From NCBI GenBank assembly GCA_947247005.1, contig OX365948.1, positions 56,733,401 to 56,797,400 on the forward strand: 64,000 bases of DNA, given 5' to 3'. Numbering within the stretch: position 1 is the stretch's first letter; the number at the start of each line of letters is the position of its first letter. This document shows positions 10,092 through 21,820 of the stretch, in pieces. This stretch comes from Spisula solida (taxonomy: Eukaryota; Mollusca; Bivalvia; Venerida; Mactridae). The translations under genes and the position numbers were made by a program. The notes under the pieces are model-generated. The model saw only the letters and a program-made list of their open reading frames with translations, did no database searches and was not told where the DNA came from.

Positions 10092-12297
10092 TCCTTGCTG
10101 CTACATGGTCTTGTCATTGCTGTTATATGGTCTTGTCATTGCTGTTATATGGTCTTGTCATTGCTGTTATATGGTCTTGTCCTTGCTGTTATATGGTCTT
10201 GTCCTTGCTGTTATATGGTCCTGTCCTTGCTGTTATATGGTCTTGTCATTGCTGTTATATGGTCTTGTTCTTGCTGTTATATGGTCTTGTCATTGCTGTT
10301 ATATAGTCTTGTCCTTGCTGTTATATGGTCCTGTCCTTGCTGTTATATGGTCCTGTCCTTGCTGTTATATGGTCTTGTCATTGCTGTTATATGGTCCTGT
10401 CCTTGCTGTTATATGGTCTTGTCCTTGCTGTTATATGGTCCTGTCCTTGTTATTATATGGTCTTGTTCTTGCTGTTATATGGTCCTGTCCTTGCTGTTAT
10501 ATGATCTTGTCCTTGCTGTTACATGGTCCTGTCCTTGCTGTTATATGGTCCTGTCCTTGCTGTTATATGGTCCTGTCCTTGCTGTTATATGGTCTTGTCA
10601 TTGCTGTTATATGGTCTTGTCATTGCTGTTATATGGTCTTGTCCTTGCTGTTATATGGTCGTGTCCTTGCTGTTATATGGTCTTGTCACTGCTGTTATAT
10701 GGTCCTGTCCTTGCTGTTATATGGTCTTGTCCTTGCTGTTATATGGTCTTGTCCTTGCTGTTCTATGGTCTTGTTCTTGCTGTTATATGGTCTTGTTCTT
10801 GCTGTTATATGGTCTGTCGTTGCTGTTATATGGTCTTGTCCTTACTGTTATATGGTCTTGTCCTTGCTGTTATATGGTCTTGTCCTTGCTGTTATATGGT
10901 CTTGTCATTGCTGTTATATAGTCTTGTTCTTGCTGTTATATGGTCCTGTCCTTGCTGTTATATGATCTTGTCCTTGCTGTTACATGGTCCTGTCCTTGCT
11001 GTTATATGGTCCTGTCCTTGCTGTTATATGGTCCTGTCCTTGCTGTTATATGGTCTTGTCATTGCTGTTATATGGTCTTGTCATTGCTGTTATATGGTCT
11101 TGTCCTTGCTGTTATATGGTCGTGTCCTTGCTGTTATATGGTCTTGTCACTGCTGTTATATGGTCTTGTCATTGCTGTTATATGGTCTTGTCATTGCTGT
11201 TATATGGTCTTGTCCTTGCTGTTATATGGTCGTGTCATTGCTGTTATATGGTCTTGTCATTGCTGTTATATAGTCTTGTCCTTGCTGTTATATGGTCCTG
11301 TCCTTGCTGTTATATAGTCTTGTCCTTGCTGTTATATGGTCTTGTACTTATTGTTATATGGTCTTGTCCTTGCTGTTACATGGTCTTGTCCTTACTGTTA
11401 CATGGTCTTGTCATTGCTGTTAAATTGTTTGTCCTTACTGTTAAATGGTATTAACCTTACTGTAACATGGTCTTGTCCTTACTGTAACATGGTCTTGTCC
11501 TTGCTGTTAAATTGTATTGTTCTTACTGTTAAATGGTAGTGTCCTTACTGTTACATGGTATTGCCCTTTGCTGTTACAAGGTAGTGTCCTTACTGTTAAA
11601 TGGTATTGTCCTTACTGTTACATGGTATTGTCCTTACTGTTACATGGTATTGTCCTTACTGTAACATGGTCCTGTCCTTACTGTTACATGGTATTGTCCT
11701 TACTGTAACATGGTATTGCCCTTTGCTGTTACAAGGTAGTGTCCTTACTGTTATATGGTCCTGTCCTTGCTGTTACATGGTCTTGTCCTTACTGTTACAT
11801 GGTATTGTCCTTGCTGTTAAATGATATTGTACTTACTGTTACATGGTTCTGTCCTTGCTGTTACATGGTCCTGTCCTTGCTGTTACATGGTATTGTCCTT
11901 ACTGTTACATGGTCTCGTCCTTGCTGTTACATGGTCTTGTCCTTGTTGTTACAAGGTCTTGTCCTTACTGTTACATGGTCTCGTCCTTGCTATTACAAGG
12001 TCTTGTCCTTGCTGTTACATGGTCTTGTCCTTGTTGTTACAATGTCTTGTCCTTACTGTTACATGGTCTCGTCCTTGCTATTACAAGGTATTGTCCTTGC
12101 TGTTACATGGTCTCGTCCTTGTTGTTACAAGGTCTTGTCCTTACTGTTACATGGTCTCGTCCTTGCTATTACAAGGTCTTGTCCTTGCTGTTACATGGTC
12201 TTAACCTTGTTGTTACAAGGTCTTGTCCTTACTGTTACATGGTCTCGTCCTTGCTATTACAAGGTCTCGTCCTTGTTGTTACATTATATTGTCCATT
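10092..12297. repeat. 22-bp minisatellite, about 100 units, with higher-order repeats
   Basis: A 22-base unit with core CTGTTATATGGTC(T/C)TGTCC repeats about 100 times. The left two thirds use ATATGG; from about 11390 rightward units use ACATGG or ACAAGG with TTACTG or TTGCTA variants. A 245-base tract at 10460-10704 recurs without mismatch at 10921-11165. The 461-base offset equals twenty 22-base units plus one 21-base unit (a one-base deletion near 10811). From about 11927 to 12270 the order of variants repeats every four units (88 bases). All three plus frames are free of stops because 22 is not a multiple of three and the unit lacks stops in any phase. The 397-codon ORF is therefore an artefact. 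Confidence 0.97.
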
Positions 12298-13344
12298 TAG
12301 TTATCTGCCCTGGAAACTAGTGTTCTTTTTCTTCAAATTTACTTATTCATATGCAGATAACTCTAGCAAAAGCACGATGACTTGGTTAATTTCGCCTTCT
12401 TGTATTTCTAATATGATGCTTTGTTCAAATAAGTCACGTTTGAATAATTTGTATTATTGGGGAAAAATTGAATATCCTACAAGAAACTGTCATGATTTTG
12501 CTCAACAACTTTAATTTACCACACACTACATTTAAAAAATACACGGTCTTTTTCCGTTTCGCAGTGTTCTGTTGTTGTGTTCTATTATTAAACATATATA
12601 CAATACAAAATTAATGTAACAATGAAAAGACGTACATCACTTTCACGACACGATGGTTGCATAGATGATAGTGTTGTTTTATGTATATCCGTTAAAATGT
12701 ATGTTTTTTGCATTGATATATGGTGAAAAACAGCTTTGATGTAAAATTACCGTATGATTTAGCTGTTCCTTTTACATTGATATGAAAGAATACATTGACG
12801 AACAGTTGATATAAGGTTGCTATTTAAGGATACTATCTGGCTCCACGATCGCCATATCGCATGCATATAATAGGAACTCATTTTTTTCAAAGTTGATAGT
12901 GTTACCGTGTCACCGCATACACAGAAGATCTAATATAATTGTTACAGGAAAAATAAATTATGTTTTTGTCATAGTACCTGTATACCTGATGCGTGACAGC
13001 GACAAAGTCTTCATACCGGAACAGTTATACTACAACGTTCACAAATAACGTATGTTGAACGTATGCAAGTTTATCCCGAACGCTGGACAAATGCTGGAAC
13101 AATCTGAAGTATCATTTAGAAGTATACTCGATTGATTAACAAAGTATGTTTAATATTTAATTTTAAATAGGCAATGATTTCTAACGTGTCCGTAGCGTAG
13201 TGCTTATACAATTTACAAAGACCTGTAACCACGAATGCCAAGCGAATCGCTAACTCTAATAACGAATACGGAGCTTATGGGCAACTGTGGTCCAACATAT
13301 TCCTATATACCGTTACAAAGCGTGTACGTATAGTATGGAGAAAA
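12298..13344. other. No gene or repeat recognised
   Basis: Right flank of the minisatellite; AT-rich, no coding structure seen. The last ~70 codons of the 223-codon ORF ending at 12514 lie here and have no recognisable features. Confidence 0.4.
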
Positions 13345-13650
13345 TTACGTGATCCTGACCTTCATGCATGAATATATTACAATGTTCTTGCGTTGAATAT
13401 ATCAATTTCCGCGAGCAAATCGTGCAACATTGTTCCCATAGATTTGTGTTTTTATTTCACACAGAGCGCCTTCGTGATACTACTCGCGTTTGAAAACATA
13501 AATACATGTATAGATAAGATATCAAGATACATTTGAGCTAATTACGCTTATCAAGTGTCGCGCTCAGTACATGAAAGAAGAAGAAGAATATAAGCTGTTA
13601 ACTTGTGCTAAAAGACGGTCGAGGATCAGTTCAAAATCTCCGCGCTATAC
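13345..13650 (+). repeat. Direct duplication, copy 1 (partner at 17097-17350)
   Basis: Shared blocks in the same order include ATGAATATATTACAA, GTTCTTGCGTTGAATATAT, TTTCCGCGAGCAAATCGTGC, TGAAAACATA and a GGTCGAG block. The copies differ by substitutions and small indels, so they are old. No coding frame is conserved between them. Confidence 0.7.
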
Positions 13651-14009
13651 GTATTTTGACACTGTACTATGACTGCGCCATAACCACGACGGACAGTATT
13701 ACAACCACAGGTAATATTTACACTACTCATAACAAATCTTGAATTAACCACGTGTGTCTCAAGGTACTCACTTCACACACATGGTAAATATTTACATTAA
13801 CATGCAGTGTGTTTGCTTAGACAAGCGTCAACCGAACAGATTGCAACGTATATGCAACAGACACTCAAAACCGTATGAAAAATGTACATATTTTATAATT
13901 TCCTCAGACTTTATCAATATCAACCACTTCAAGTACAATTTACTTGACTAATTGTATCCTTATATCAATAACAGTCGATATATTTATGTTGTCTGTATAA
14001 CATGCCGAT

Positions 14010-14069
14010 AATTTACGGGTTTTATCCCGAACCGTGTGTAATTTATGGGTTTTATCCCGAACCTTGCGT
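14010..14069 (+). repeat. Two tandem 30-bp units
   Basis: AATTTA(C/T)GGGTTTTATCCC followed by GAACC occurs twice head to tail with a 30-base period, immediately before the 68-bp triple repeat. Confidence 0.75.
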
Positions 14070-14141
14070 TTGATTACGTCATATACAAAGCCTTTCCGAG
14101 CAGGTACATCAATTTGGAACAACTAGGGCAGTTCTTAATGG

Positions 14142-14345
14142 AATCAAAATTGTCGAGGATTTTCGTATGCATGCATATAGCGACGACTTCTCACGTGACT
14201 AACACAGCTAATCAAAATTGTCGAGGATTTTCGAATGTATGCATATCGTGACGACTACTCACGTGGCTTAAACAGCTAATCAAAATTGTCGAGAAGTTTC
14301 GAACGCAGGCATATCGTGACGACTTTTCACGTGACTAAAATGTCA
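14142..14345 (+). repeat. Three tandem 68-bp units, each with a CACGTG palindrome
   Basis: Units begin at 14142, 14210 and 14278 with AATCAAAATTGTCGAG. Each contains a TCG(T/A)A..GCATAT block, a CGACGACT or GACGACT block and CACGTG (14192, 14260 and 14328). CACGTG is the canonical E-box bound by bHLH factors. Whether it is used is unknown; the repeat could equally be neutral. Confidence 0.85.
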
Positions 14346-14512
14346 CCTTGTGTGGTCACATTAACAGAATTTAGTTTTGGTGATTTTTTTGTAATTCAGA
14401 AATAACGTCATCTAAACAAATAACTTTGTCAAGCTATACAAGTTATCGCGATTTCCTGATATATTATAGAAAATTGCATTTCCTTTATACTGAACAAGTC
14501 TAGAAGGTTTTA

Positions 14513-14720
14513 CAAAAATATAATAACAAATCGGACAGGGAACGCAACACTCAACCGAAACAGCCGATCACAGAAAACAGAAACAACACAGACAATAATC
14601 ACATTTTACAATGCCCAGCACACAGCTGAAAAAGTTTCAGCTGTCAAAGTTCCGGAAAACATATTTTCAGCTATAAAACAGTAGAGCACAAATATAATAC
14701 GCAACAGAACAGTGTGACAA
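14513..14720 (+). repeat. Family A left terminus (A1 type) with start of interior
   Basis: AATAACAAATCGGACAGGGA followed by ACGCAACACTCAACCGAAAC and CAGCCGATCACAGAAAACAG matches the reverse complement of the A1 right ends. It continues into AATGCCCAGCACACAGCTG and a short CAGCTG-containing repeat. No partner end was found before the next element. Confidence 0.65.
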
Positions 14721-15864
14721 TTAATTAGGTCGAACACAAATCACAAAAACAAACCAAAAAGCAATACACGGCATAACTAGCACCCATGTCTCTTTGAAAG
14801 ATACGAAGCAGCCTTACCAGTCAAGGGAGGAACAATTGCAACGTACACAACGTACTGACAGTCATGTTAAATTGAATTTCGTAATCCCTCTGAAAGGCTA
14901 ATGCATTTTGAGTAACGTAGATAAATACATGTATAAATCCTTATACAGCATGTTAGATGGACTATTTCGCCGTTTCTAAGTTACAGTTCAATTCGACGAA
15001 AACATCTTTCGATCAATATTGACGATCAATTTCAAGAGCAAAGAACGAATCACATGGACGGCTACACTACAATCACAAAAAGATAATATTAAGTCAGACA
15101 GGGAAGGCAGCACTCAACTTAACCAGCCGCTCACAGAAATCATAAACAAACATACAAGGCACAATGCCCAACTGAACTACCTGAGCTCAGAAAACATAAA
15201 AAGGCACAATACCCATCTGAAATAGTAAATAATCCGTCCGCCGAAAAACTGAATGAACAAGTTGCATGTCAACAACATTCATAAAACTTATTGCCCAGGT
15301 TGATTGACCCAGTTCTAACCGTAAAACGGCTGAAATACCTAGTTTAAGCTGTCATGAAGTCCTAAAAGTAGAAAAAACACTATAAAAACAACCGAGCACA
15401 GAAAACATAAAAAAACATACAAGGCACAATGCCCAACTGAACAAGTAAATGATCCGCTCAAGTCCGAACTGTCGAAAAGCTGAATAAACAAGTTCCAGCA
15501 TTCAAAAAGCTGAATGCCTAAACCAAATGACCAAGTTCCAACAGTAAAACGGCTGTAAAACACTATTAAAAAGCTGAATGCCAAGGTTTCGGCTGAATGA
15601 CCTAGTTTCAGCAATAAAAAAAGCTGAACGCCCCAGCCGGATAACCAAGTTACAACAAGTTTAATGCCTAGGTAAGAAGGCCTTCATGAACAAGACGAGT
15701 GTAACAGTAGAACGACCCAGCTCCAATGAGCTGAATTACCTACTTTAAACAATTAGTCATCCCAGCTTGAATAACCACGTTTCAACAGACCGAAACACCT
15801 AGTTTTAGCCGTCTGAAGTCCTCAAAACACAGTTAATTACATATCCCTACAACCGCGTACATTG

Positions 15865-16150
15865 ACTTATAATAATAATAATAATAATAACGACTTTATA
15901 TATTGTGGATTGCATATTTAACAGTAATATCAATTTTCAATATGGTCCACTTATGAACGAACCGCATAGGGTACGAATAGCGCAAACGCATTAGATAGGC
16001 AACCCATAATACTCTAAAACCACCGGCACTCTCTGTTGTTGGATGTTTTGCGCTGCATTTTTGTTTTACACAAGCAGCTAGAAACTGCATACGGCCTCCT
16101 CGTATTTTTATTTGAGTTTCCTGGCTCTAATCAAAATTCAAACCTAACTT
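15865..16150 (-). mobile_element. Short retroelement-like fragment with a (TTA)n tail
   Basis: On the minus strand a body of about 270 bases ends ATAAAGTCG followed by seven to eight TTA/ATT triplets (plus strand ATAATAATAATAATAATAA at about 15868-15888). The 3' end of the LINE fragment at 52067 has the same ATAAAGTC plus triplet tail, which suggests shared retrotransposition machinery. A 64-codon ORF inside shows no known domain. Confidence 0.45.
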
Positions 16151-17096
16151 AAGATACATATCGCTTCTTGCATGATAATTAGAAAAAAACGGAGGACAGG
16201 TCTTTACCGAAAAAGTGCAAGAGCACAACATACACAAAAAGAACAGTGCAGAAATTCCTAGCACCTACCTTATATACTTATACGTATGTGCAAACAAGTC
16301 ACATTTGCACCTCAGCGATACCCGTAATACAATACTGGGCGAGCAAGACATATGATGCTTTGAAAATACGTTAAATATTTCGAAACATCCCATATTAATT
16401 TTCCCTTATCCCCCGTTTATAACATTTTAAATTTGCATATTCTTTCACCGTCTTAGCTGACAAGGCATTATTATCAAGCGAATGTCATATATTTTAATGT
16501 ATTTAGCATAATCACATTTTTTTATAATAAATGATTTGTTGATTACCATCGGACACATTTGAAAGTCATAAATTAATCTGCTTGTCATAAAAAGCAAAAA
16601 AGTAACTCTTCCCATCGACTGATTTTTATTACACCGCATTAGCTATGCACCCTATACAGCCGTTTTTAACTTAGTACATTGTAAGAATTTTAATTGAAAT
16701 TATTTATGATGCTATTCACTGCTATACGATACACAGTTATCACTCAGTGTTTTATATAGTCAATATTTACATGTGTTTGCACCCAGGCTAATATTACATC
16801 ATTAATACCAATTAAAGTAAATTTAATCTTCCGGCATCATCTTTTAACACATTGCGAGAACATGTGTGTGACTTAACATTTTTATCCAAGTTTCGTAACA
16901 TGTTACAGTCGCAAACATTCGATAACTCATATAAAACAAGATCATTTACACAGGATCACGAATTAATTTCACATAAATGATTTTAATGACTACATGATGA
17001 AACATGCGAAACGTATCTTTCACAAAAAAAATTAGTAAAATGTACCTACTGCACAAGTTGCATCTGTCAACGAGTTTTAACAAGTTATAGCTCAGA

Positions 17097-17350
17097 GAAT
17101 TTGACATGATCCTGATCTTTATGCATGAATATATTACAAGGTTCTTGCGTTGAATATATAAATTTCCGCGAGCAAATCGTGCAATATCGGTCCTTTAGAA
17201 TTGTGTTTGTATATTACATCTCGAGCGTCTTTGTGGTACTTTCCCCGTATGAAAACATACAATCGGGATTATCAACATAGACAATATATTAGCTGTTAAA
17301 ATATGCTAATAGAAGGTCGAGAGTCGTGTCCAATTCTCTGGACTATACCT
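17097..17350 (+). repeat. Direct duplication, copy 2 (partner at 13345-13650)
   Basis: Same ordered blocks as copy 1, including CTTGCGTTGAATATAT and TTTCCGCGAGCAAATCGTGC. It lies inside the candidate A2 element, so the duplication and the element overlap. Confidence 0.7.
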
Positions 17351-17384
17351 CCATGTTTCCTACTTGGCATGTTTATTGCGAGGT

Positions 17385-18200
17385 GATGTATGGTACGTTC
17401 TGTGTCACTTTCTTGTGTGGGTTTTTGTTAGGGGGCATTACATGGCGGGAAACATTTATTTACACTGTCCTGTTCTATAAGGTTGTCTATTGGGTAAGTG
17501 TGAGGTTTGGTGCACTGTAAAACGTTTAAGCCCCCAGTGACAAGTGTTACTGTCCGTTCCAAGGCGGAAGCCCTTTAGTCAACCTTCCTCTGTGTATGTA
17601 CTGTCCACTTTATAGTATAATTGGAAAAAATACAAAAATATTTGGCCACTGTGCCTTTTGTTAAACTTTATTAATTTTGTATGTGCCATTCTGCAATTGC
17701 GTTGTCCAGCACAAGGCTGCTTCGTATCTTTCAAAATTGCATATACTCAGTGTATGTTGTGGATTGTCCTTGTGGTGTATGTTTTGTCCGGTTGTTAATT
17801 TCTTACCAACTGGCTCTTGTTCCGTTTTGGTTTGACTGGCTTAAGCAGCAGACTTTCGGAATTGGATGCCCGGTTTTGTATTACATGTTCCTGTGCTAGT
17901 TTTTTATGTATGTTCCGCGCCTTTTCGAGTGTAGTTGTATATTTTCTGTGCCTTTTTGTTCTCGCGTGTCCCGCGGTTTCTGTTGGGGTCGGTGCTACTT
18001 CCGGTAGTTTCGTATTTTGTTTAATTATTATAATATGGGTTTGTATCTGGATTTAAACGCCAATTCCGTTTATAATCGAGTTTTTCATTTTTAAATAATC
18101 GATAATATGCCATAATTTCTCAGTATTTAATTTTTTGACCGGGGCCAAAAGGAGCTAGGAGTTAACTATTTATTCGTATTTGCCGGTTGTCCTCTTACTA
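17385..18200 (+). repeat. Family B repeat (copies near 23.9, 31.3 and 37.1-38.2 kb)
   Basis: The ordered motifs are GTATGGTACGTTCTGTGTC; CCCAGTGACAAGTGTTACTG with CCAAGGCGGAAGCC; GTGCCTTTTGTTAAA; GTTGTCCAGCACAAGGCTG; and GGATTGTCCTTGTGGTGT. The second to fifth recur in order at 23860-24200, and the first, second and last recur at 37075-38205. No coding frame is shared, so this is a long dispersed repeat. Confidence 0.6.
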
Positions 18201-18308
18201 TTTCGTCCCAGCGGTTCGCATCCTACCGGGTTCGTTCATGAGTCTATGTACAGCTGTGGAGTTATGGATGCAGTGTTCTGTCCCTTGAGGTCATTTATTG
18301 TAGTTTTA

Positions 18309-18346
18309 AGTCCCCTACCGGTTTTTGACCGGAGGGGACTATTGGT
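18309..18346. repeat. Short hairpin TCCCCTACCGG...CCGGAGGGGA
   Basis: AGTCCCCTACCGG, a short TTTTTGA loop and CCGGAGGGGACT form a perfect stem. The same hairpin in reverse orientation is at 53886-53920. It is likely a terminal or subterminal structure of a dispersed element and not a terminator. Confidence 0.6.
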
Positions 18347-19658
18347 TTGTTGATATGGCAACATACATATTGACAATGGCTTTACACCGGTGGGGGACTT
18401 CTGTATTGCTTGCAATTCAGTACGTCATATCTCGATTTGTTCAATTACGTCATTTTACTTAATGAAACTGGGTCACTCGTTTTAAGGTTTTCAGATTTTT
18501 TGTTGCTGAAATCGGGCCTTTCAACGTTTTAATACTGTTACTTAACTTTTAGACTGTAGGCTGCTAAAACTATGTAGTTCAGCAGTTTTACTGTTGTTAC
18601 TAGGTCATTCAGCGTGGGCTTTCTGCCTTTTGTTTGCTGAATCTTTTTTATTCAGTTTTTAACAATGAGACTAGGGGCGTTTAATTTTCTTGGTCGGTAG
18701 TGTGTTGGGCACTTCTTCATTTTAAGATTTCTTACAGCTAAAGCGGGGCAATATAGTCCTTTTGCTGTGGAAACTGGGTCATTCAGCTTGTTAGTAGGTC
18801 ATCCCACTATACGGGCCTTTCAACGTTTTAATACTGTTATTTAACTTTGAGACTAAAGGCTGCTATAACTATGTAGTTCAGCAGTTTTACTGTTGTTACT
18901 AGGTCATTCAGCGTAGGCATTCCGCCTTTTGGTTGCTGTATCTTTTCTACTGGGTCATTCAGCTAGTTATAATTTATTATACTTTTCGACAGCTTGGACT
19001 TGGGCGGATCTGCGCTTGTTTAGTTGGGCATTGTGCTTTGTGTGTTTTTAATGTTTTCCGTGCTCGGCTGGTTAAGTTGAGTGCTGCCTTCCCTGTCTGA
19101 CTTAATATACTCTTTTTGCTAGGGGCTGCCACGGCTTCTGTTCTCCTTTGAGTTGTCTTAAATTCCATACATATCTTTTTCAATTTAGAATATAACCTAC
19201 ATTATGAGCCAATGAAAACGTCGAATTTTGGCGACTAAATGAAAATTTAATCATTAAAATCTTCTCTTAACAGACTTGACGTCATGCGTTGGCGCTAATT
19301 TCTATCGACCAATCAGAATGCTCCGCCCTTTTTAATCATTAAAATTTACTTAATATGTTCTAACTATAACATAGCATGTGCAAAATACGATGGATTGGTC
19401 CAAGTAAGAAATAGGAGACTTAGCAGTTTAATCATCGTTTGATAAATGGTCGTCCTGATTCAAGAACATTGACATGTTGATGTGGTCATAGGTGTTTTTT
19501 TTCGTCGCCTTTGTTGCTGAGTTGGCCGGCTTCTGTGATGTACTAGTGGAACATGAAAAGTATTCCATGGAAAGTTATTCTTACGTTGAACAACATCTTC
19601 ATGTAACAGTTGTACACATGCCTTTAGGTAATCAGAATAAAATGTGGAGGCATACTAT

Positions 19659-19862
19659 AAGTGCGCCCAGGATAACAAGAGAGGCGGGAAGATTTGGTAT
19701 AATCCATTTAGGTGGATTAATCAGGTGTGAATGATTTATCCGTTATGTTTTTAGAACAAAACTGACCTGATCTGTTTTCTTTTGTAATGTGCAAAACCAA
19801 CTTTCCAACAGTTGACAAAACCGATATATGTTTGTAAACATCAAGTTATCCTGGGCGCACTA
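19659..19862. mobile_element. MITE, 204 bp, TIR AGTGCGCCCAGGATAAC
   Basis: The left end AGTGCGCCCAGGATAAC is mirrored by GTTATCCTGGGCGCACT at the right end. ATA flanks both sides (TATA before, ATAA after), consistent with a 3-base target duplication. It has no coding capacity and disposes of the 80-codon ORF at 19492-19734. Confidence 0.75.
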
Positions 19863-20875
19863 TAAAGCGTTGTTTACCTTGGGCTTTGTTATTGGTGTCA
19901 TGATGACAATACATTATCAACTCCCTCTTGTAGTTGTCTCTCTTGGCAATGCGATAGAAAAATATATCTCCTGGATTGGTCATCAAGGAGTGTTGTACAT
20001 GTAATGTTGGCATATTGTATCAACTATCATGTCTGGCTAGGGATGTTTACATTCATTTTGAACTTTTGAGACATGCCTGGTTTCGGTTTATTCTTCGTTT
20101 CGATGTTTTGACACAAATATTCGTTTAATAACACCTGACAACGACGCATAGATTAACAAAAAAACGTGTTTTCAATCGTTGTAACACATAATTTCCTTAT
20201 TCTGTAATTTGGCCCCTCAAATGACGAATAAGTGACAAAATGTTGTTATTTAAGCGAAGTGTTTTTCTAATAAGTTATGCATAACATTTGCAAATGTTTT
20301 GACGCCTTGCTGGTGTCTTTGGACAGAAACTGACATTATCGACATCATCTTGTTATCGTAACGGAGTTTTAAAAAATTATAACCATTCAAGAGTATCATC
20401 AGTCGATTCTTTAATTAACCTACTGACTTAAACAGCTATTGATAGTAGAAATCTAGACAGTAAGTGTTCACGTTGTATCAGATATTTAAATAAGGTATCA
20501 AAATATTGTCACTCAAAGTAAATTGAATGAAACTTTACACTGAATGAACTCCTGCAAAACTTACAGGTTGGCTTTATTTGCGCGTGCATTAAAATGGTAA
20601 CTCTGCTATATATGCTGTTTGTTTCAAAATAAATAGTTGCGGTGTATTAAAAGTGTCACGTGGCAAACAAGATGGTGGATTTTTAATTCAATGTTTCAAA
20701 TTTACTTTTATTCACATAACAATAACGTGATATAATATGTCATTCGAAGACGTTATGTAAATCAACATCGCCTTGTCTTGCCTCGCCTGACATGGCCTGG
20801 TCATACAAGCCATTTCATTTCATAGACCCTTCGAATCGAATTTGGAGAAATACTCAAGTAATGGATAACACCAGG

Positions 20876-21124
20876 GCTGGTATTCACAAAGCATCTTAAG
20901 TGAAAACTTAAATATTTTGACTTAAGTCAATAATTTGTGCAGGTCATAATTCCCACAATTTGAAAAATAATCCATGTTTTCTTAGTGAATATAATAGCTG
21001 TTTACATAATGCTTCAAAACTATGCAATATATTAAGCATGTTGATTTTCTTGCTTAGCTGATACACTTTAGAAAAAATTAAGATTTTTAGAAGTTTTCTG
21101 CTAAGATGCTTTGTGAATACCAGC
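20876..21124. mobile_element. MITE, 249 bp, TIR GCTGGTATTCACAAAGCATC, with 5-bp target duplication
   Basis: Perfect TIRs begin GCTGGTATTCACAAAGCATC and end with the complement. CCAGG flanks both sides (20871-20875 and 21125-21129). The homologous locus near 28935-28950 reads GTCCTCGTGTTATCC, an uninterrupted pre-insertion site with a single CGAGG/CCAGG difference. Related copies lie at 44203, 52041 and 56222. Confidence 0.88.
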
Positions 21125-21559
21125 CCAGGACAACTTTAATTTGTAGTTCAAACAACTTGAGGCCCAAAGTGCATTGCTTTATAAAACAAACTCTTATACA
21201 ATACTAAATGAACGGAATATTAAATAAAGATGTCAAGTCTTTATTTGGTTTAGAAATATTTGTTATCTGCTATACAATTGTATAATATCACTAGGTCGTA
21301 GATTTGTGTTGCTTACAAACTATCTTACGTATTATACCAACAGAACAAATAGAAAACTTGAACCTAATGATGAACTTTTTCATCTCACGATCACCATCAG
21401 TGATGACCTTTGTAGTTTGGAAATGTTTTATATAAAACGTACTTAAACATAATACATTGAACAGCTAAATTAATGTTACGAATTATTCACAGTCACTTAT
21501 CATTGTAGAATATTGTCTTTTGCTATATTTTTGTAATTTCACTATGATTCGTTGTATGG

Positions 21560-21820
21560 TTTTACTTTTTGGAGTTAAGACAGCTACAACTATGTATTTC
21601 AGCCATTTTACGGTTGGAACTAGGCCATTCAGCTTGTGCATTCAACTTTCTGACTGTGGTTACTGGTTCATTCAGATTTTCGACAGCTTGGACATGGGAG
21701 GATCATAACTTGCTTAGTTGGGCATTGTGTATTGTATGTTTTTTTATGTTTTCTGTGCTCGACTGGTTAAGTTGAGTGCTGCTTTCCCTGTCTGACTTAA
21801 TATTATCTTTTAAAATGCCT
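21560..21820 (+). repeat. Family A right end (A2 type) with interior repeats
   Basis: Interior CAGCCATTTTACGGTTGGAA and CATTCAGCTTGTGCATTCA motifs lead into AGTTGGGCATTGTG, CTGGTTAAGTTGAGTGCTGC and CCCTGTCTGACTTAATATTA. The partner arm at 28.4 kb lacks this block, so it is a later insertion or a junction in this copy. Confidence 0.65.

Larger units (their letters stand above)
15076..19118. mobile_element. Candidate 4-kb TIR element of family A (A2 ends)
   Basis: The left end begins CAAAAAGATAATATTAAGTC and continues AGACAGGGAAGGCAGCACTC. The right end is its inverted counterpart, finishing GACTTAATATACTCTTTTTG. Inverted similarity continues inward: AGGCACAATGCCCAACTGAA near 15160 pairs with TAGTTGGGCATTGTG near 19020. 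CAGTAAAACGGCTG-type motifs near 15310-15620 pair with CAGTTTTACTGTTG motifs near 18580 and 18890. No transposase is visible. The interior also carries a (TTA)n-tailed repeat, the second copy of the 13.3-kb duplication and family B sequence. No clear target-site duplication was seen, so two independent solo ends remain possible. Confidence 0.5.

Noticed and set aside
10092..12297. CRISPR array or bacterial repeat
   Set aside because: Units are contiguous with no unique spacers, and the surrounding sequence is eukaryotic.
9905..12514. Overlapping plus-strand ORFs of up to 397 codons with repeated cysteine/leucine-rich translation
   Set aside because: They are readings of a 22-base tandem repeat without stops in any phase. 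Three frames give the same residues in rotation, and no start context or flanking coding sequence supports expression.
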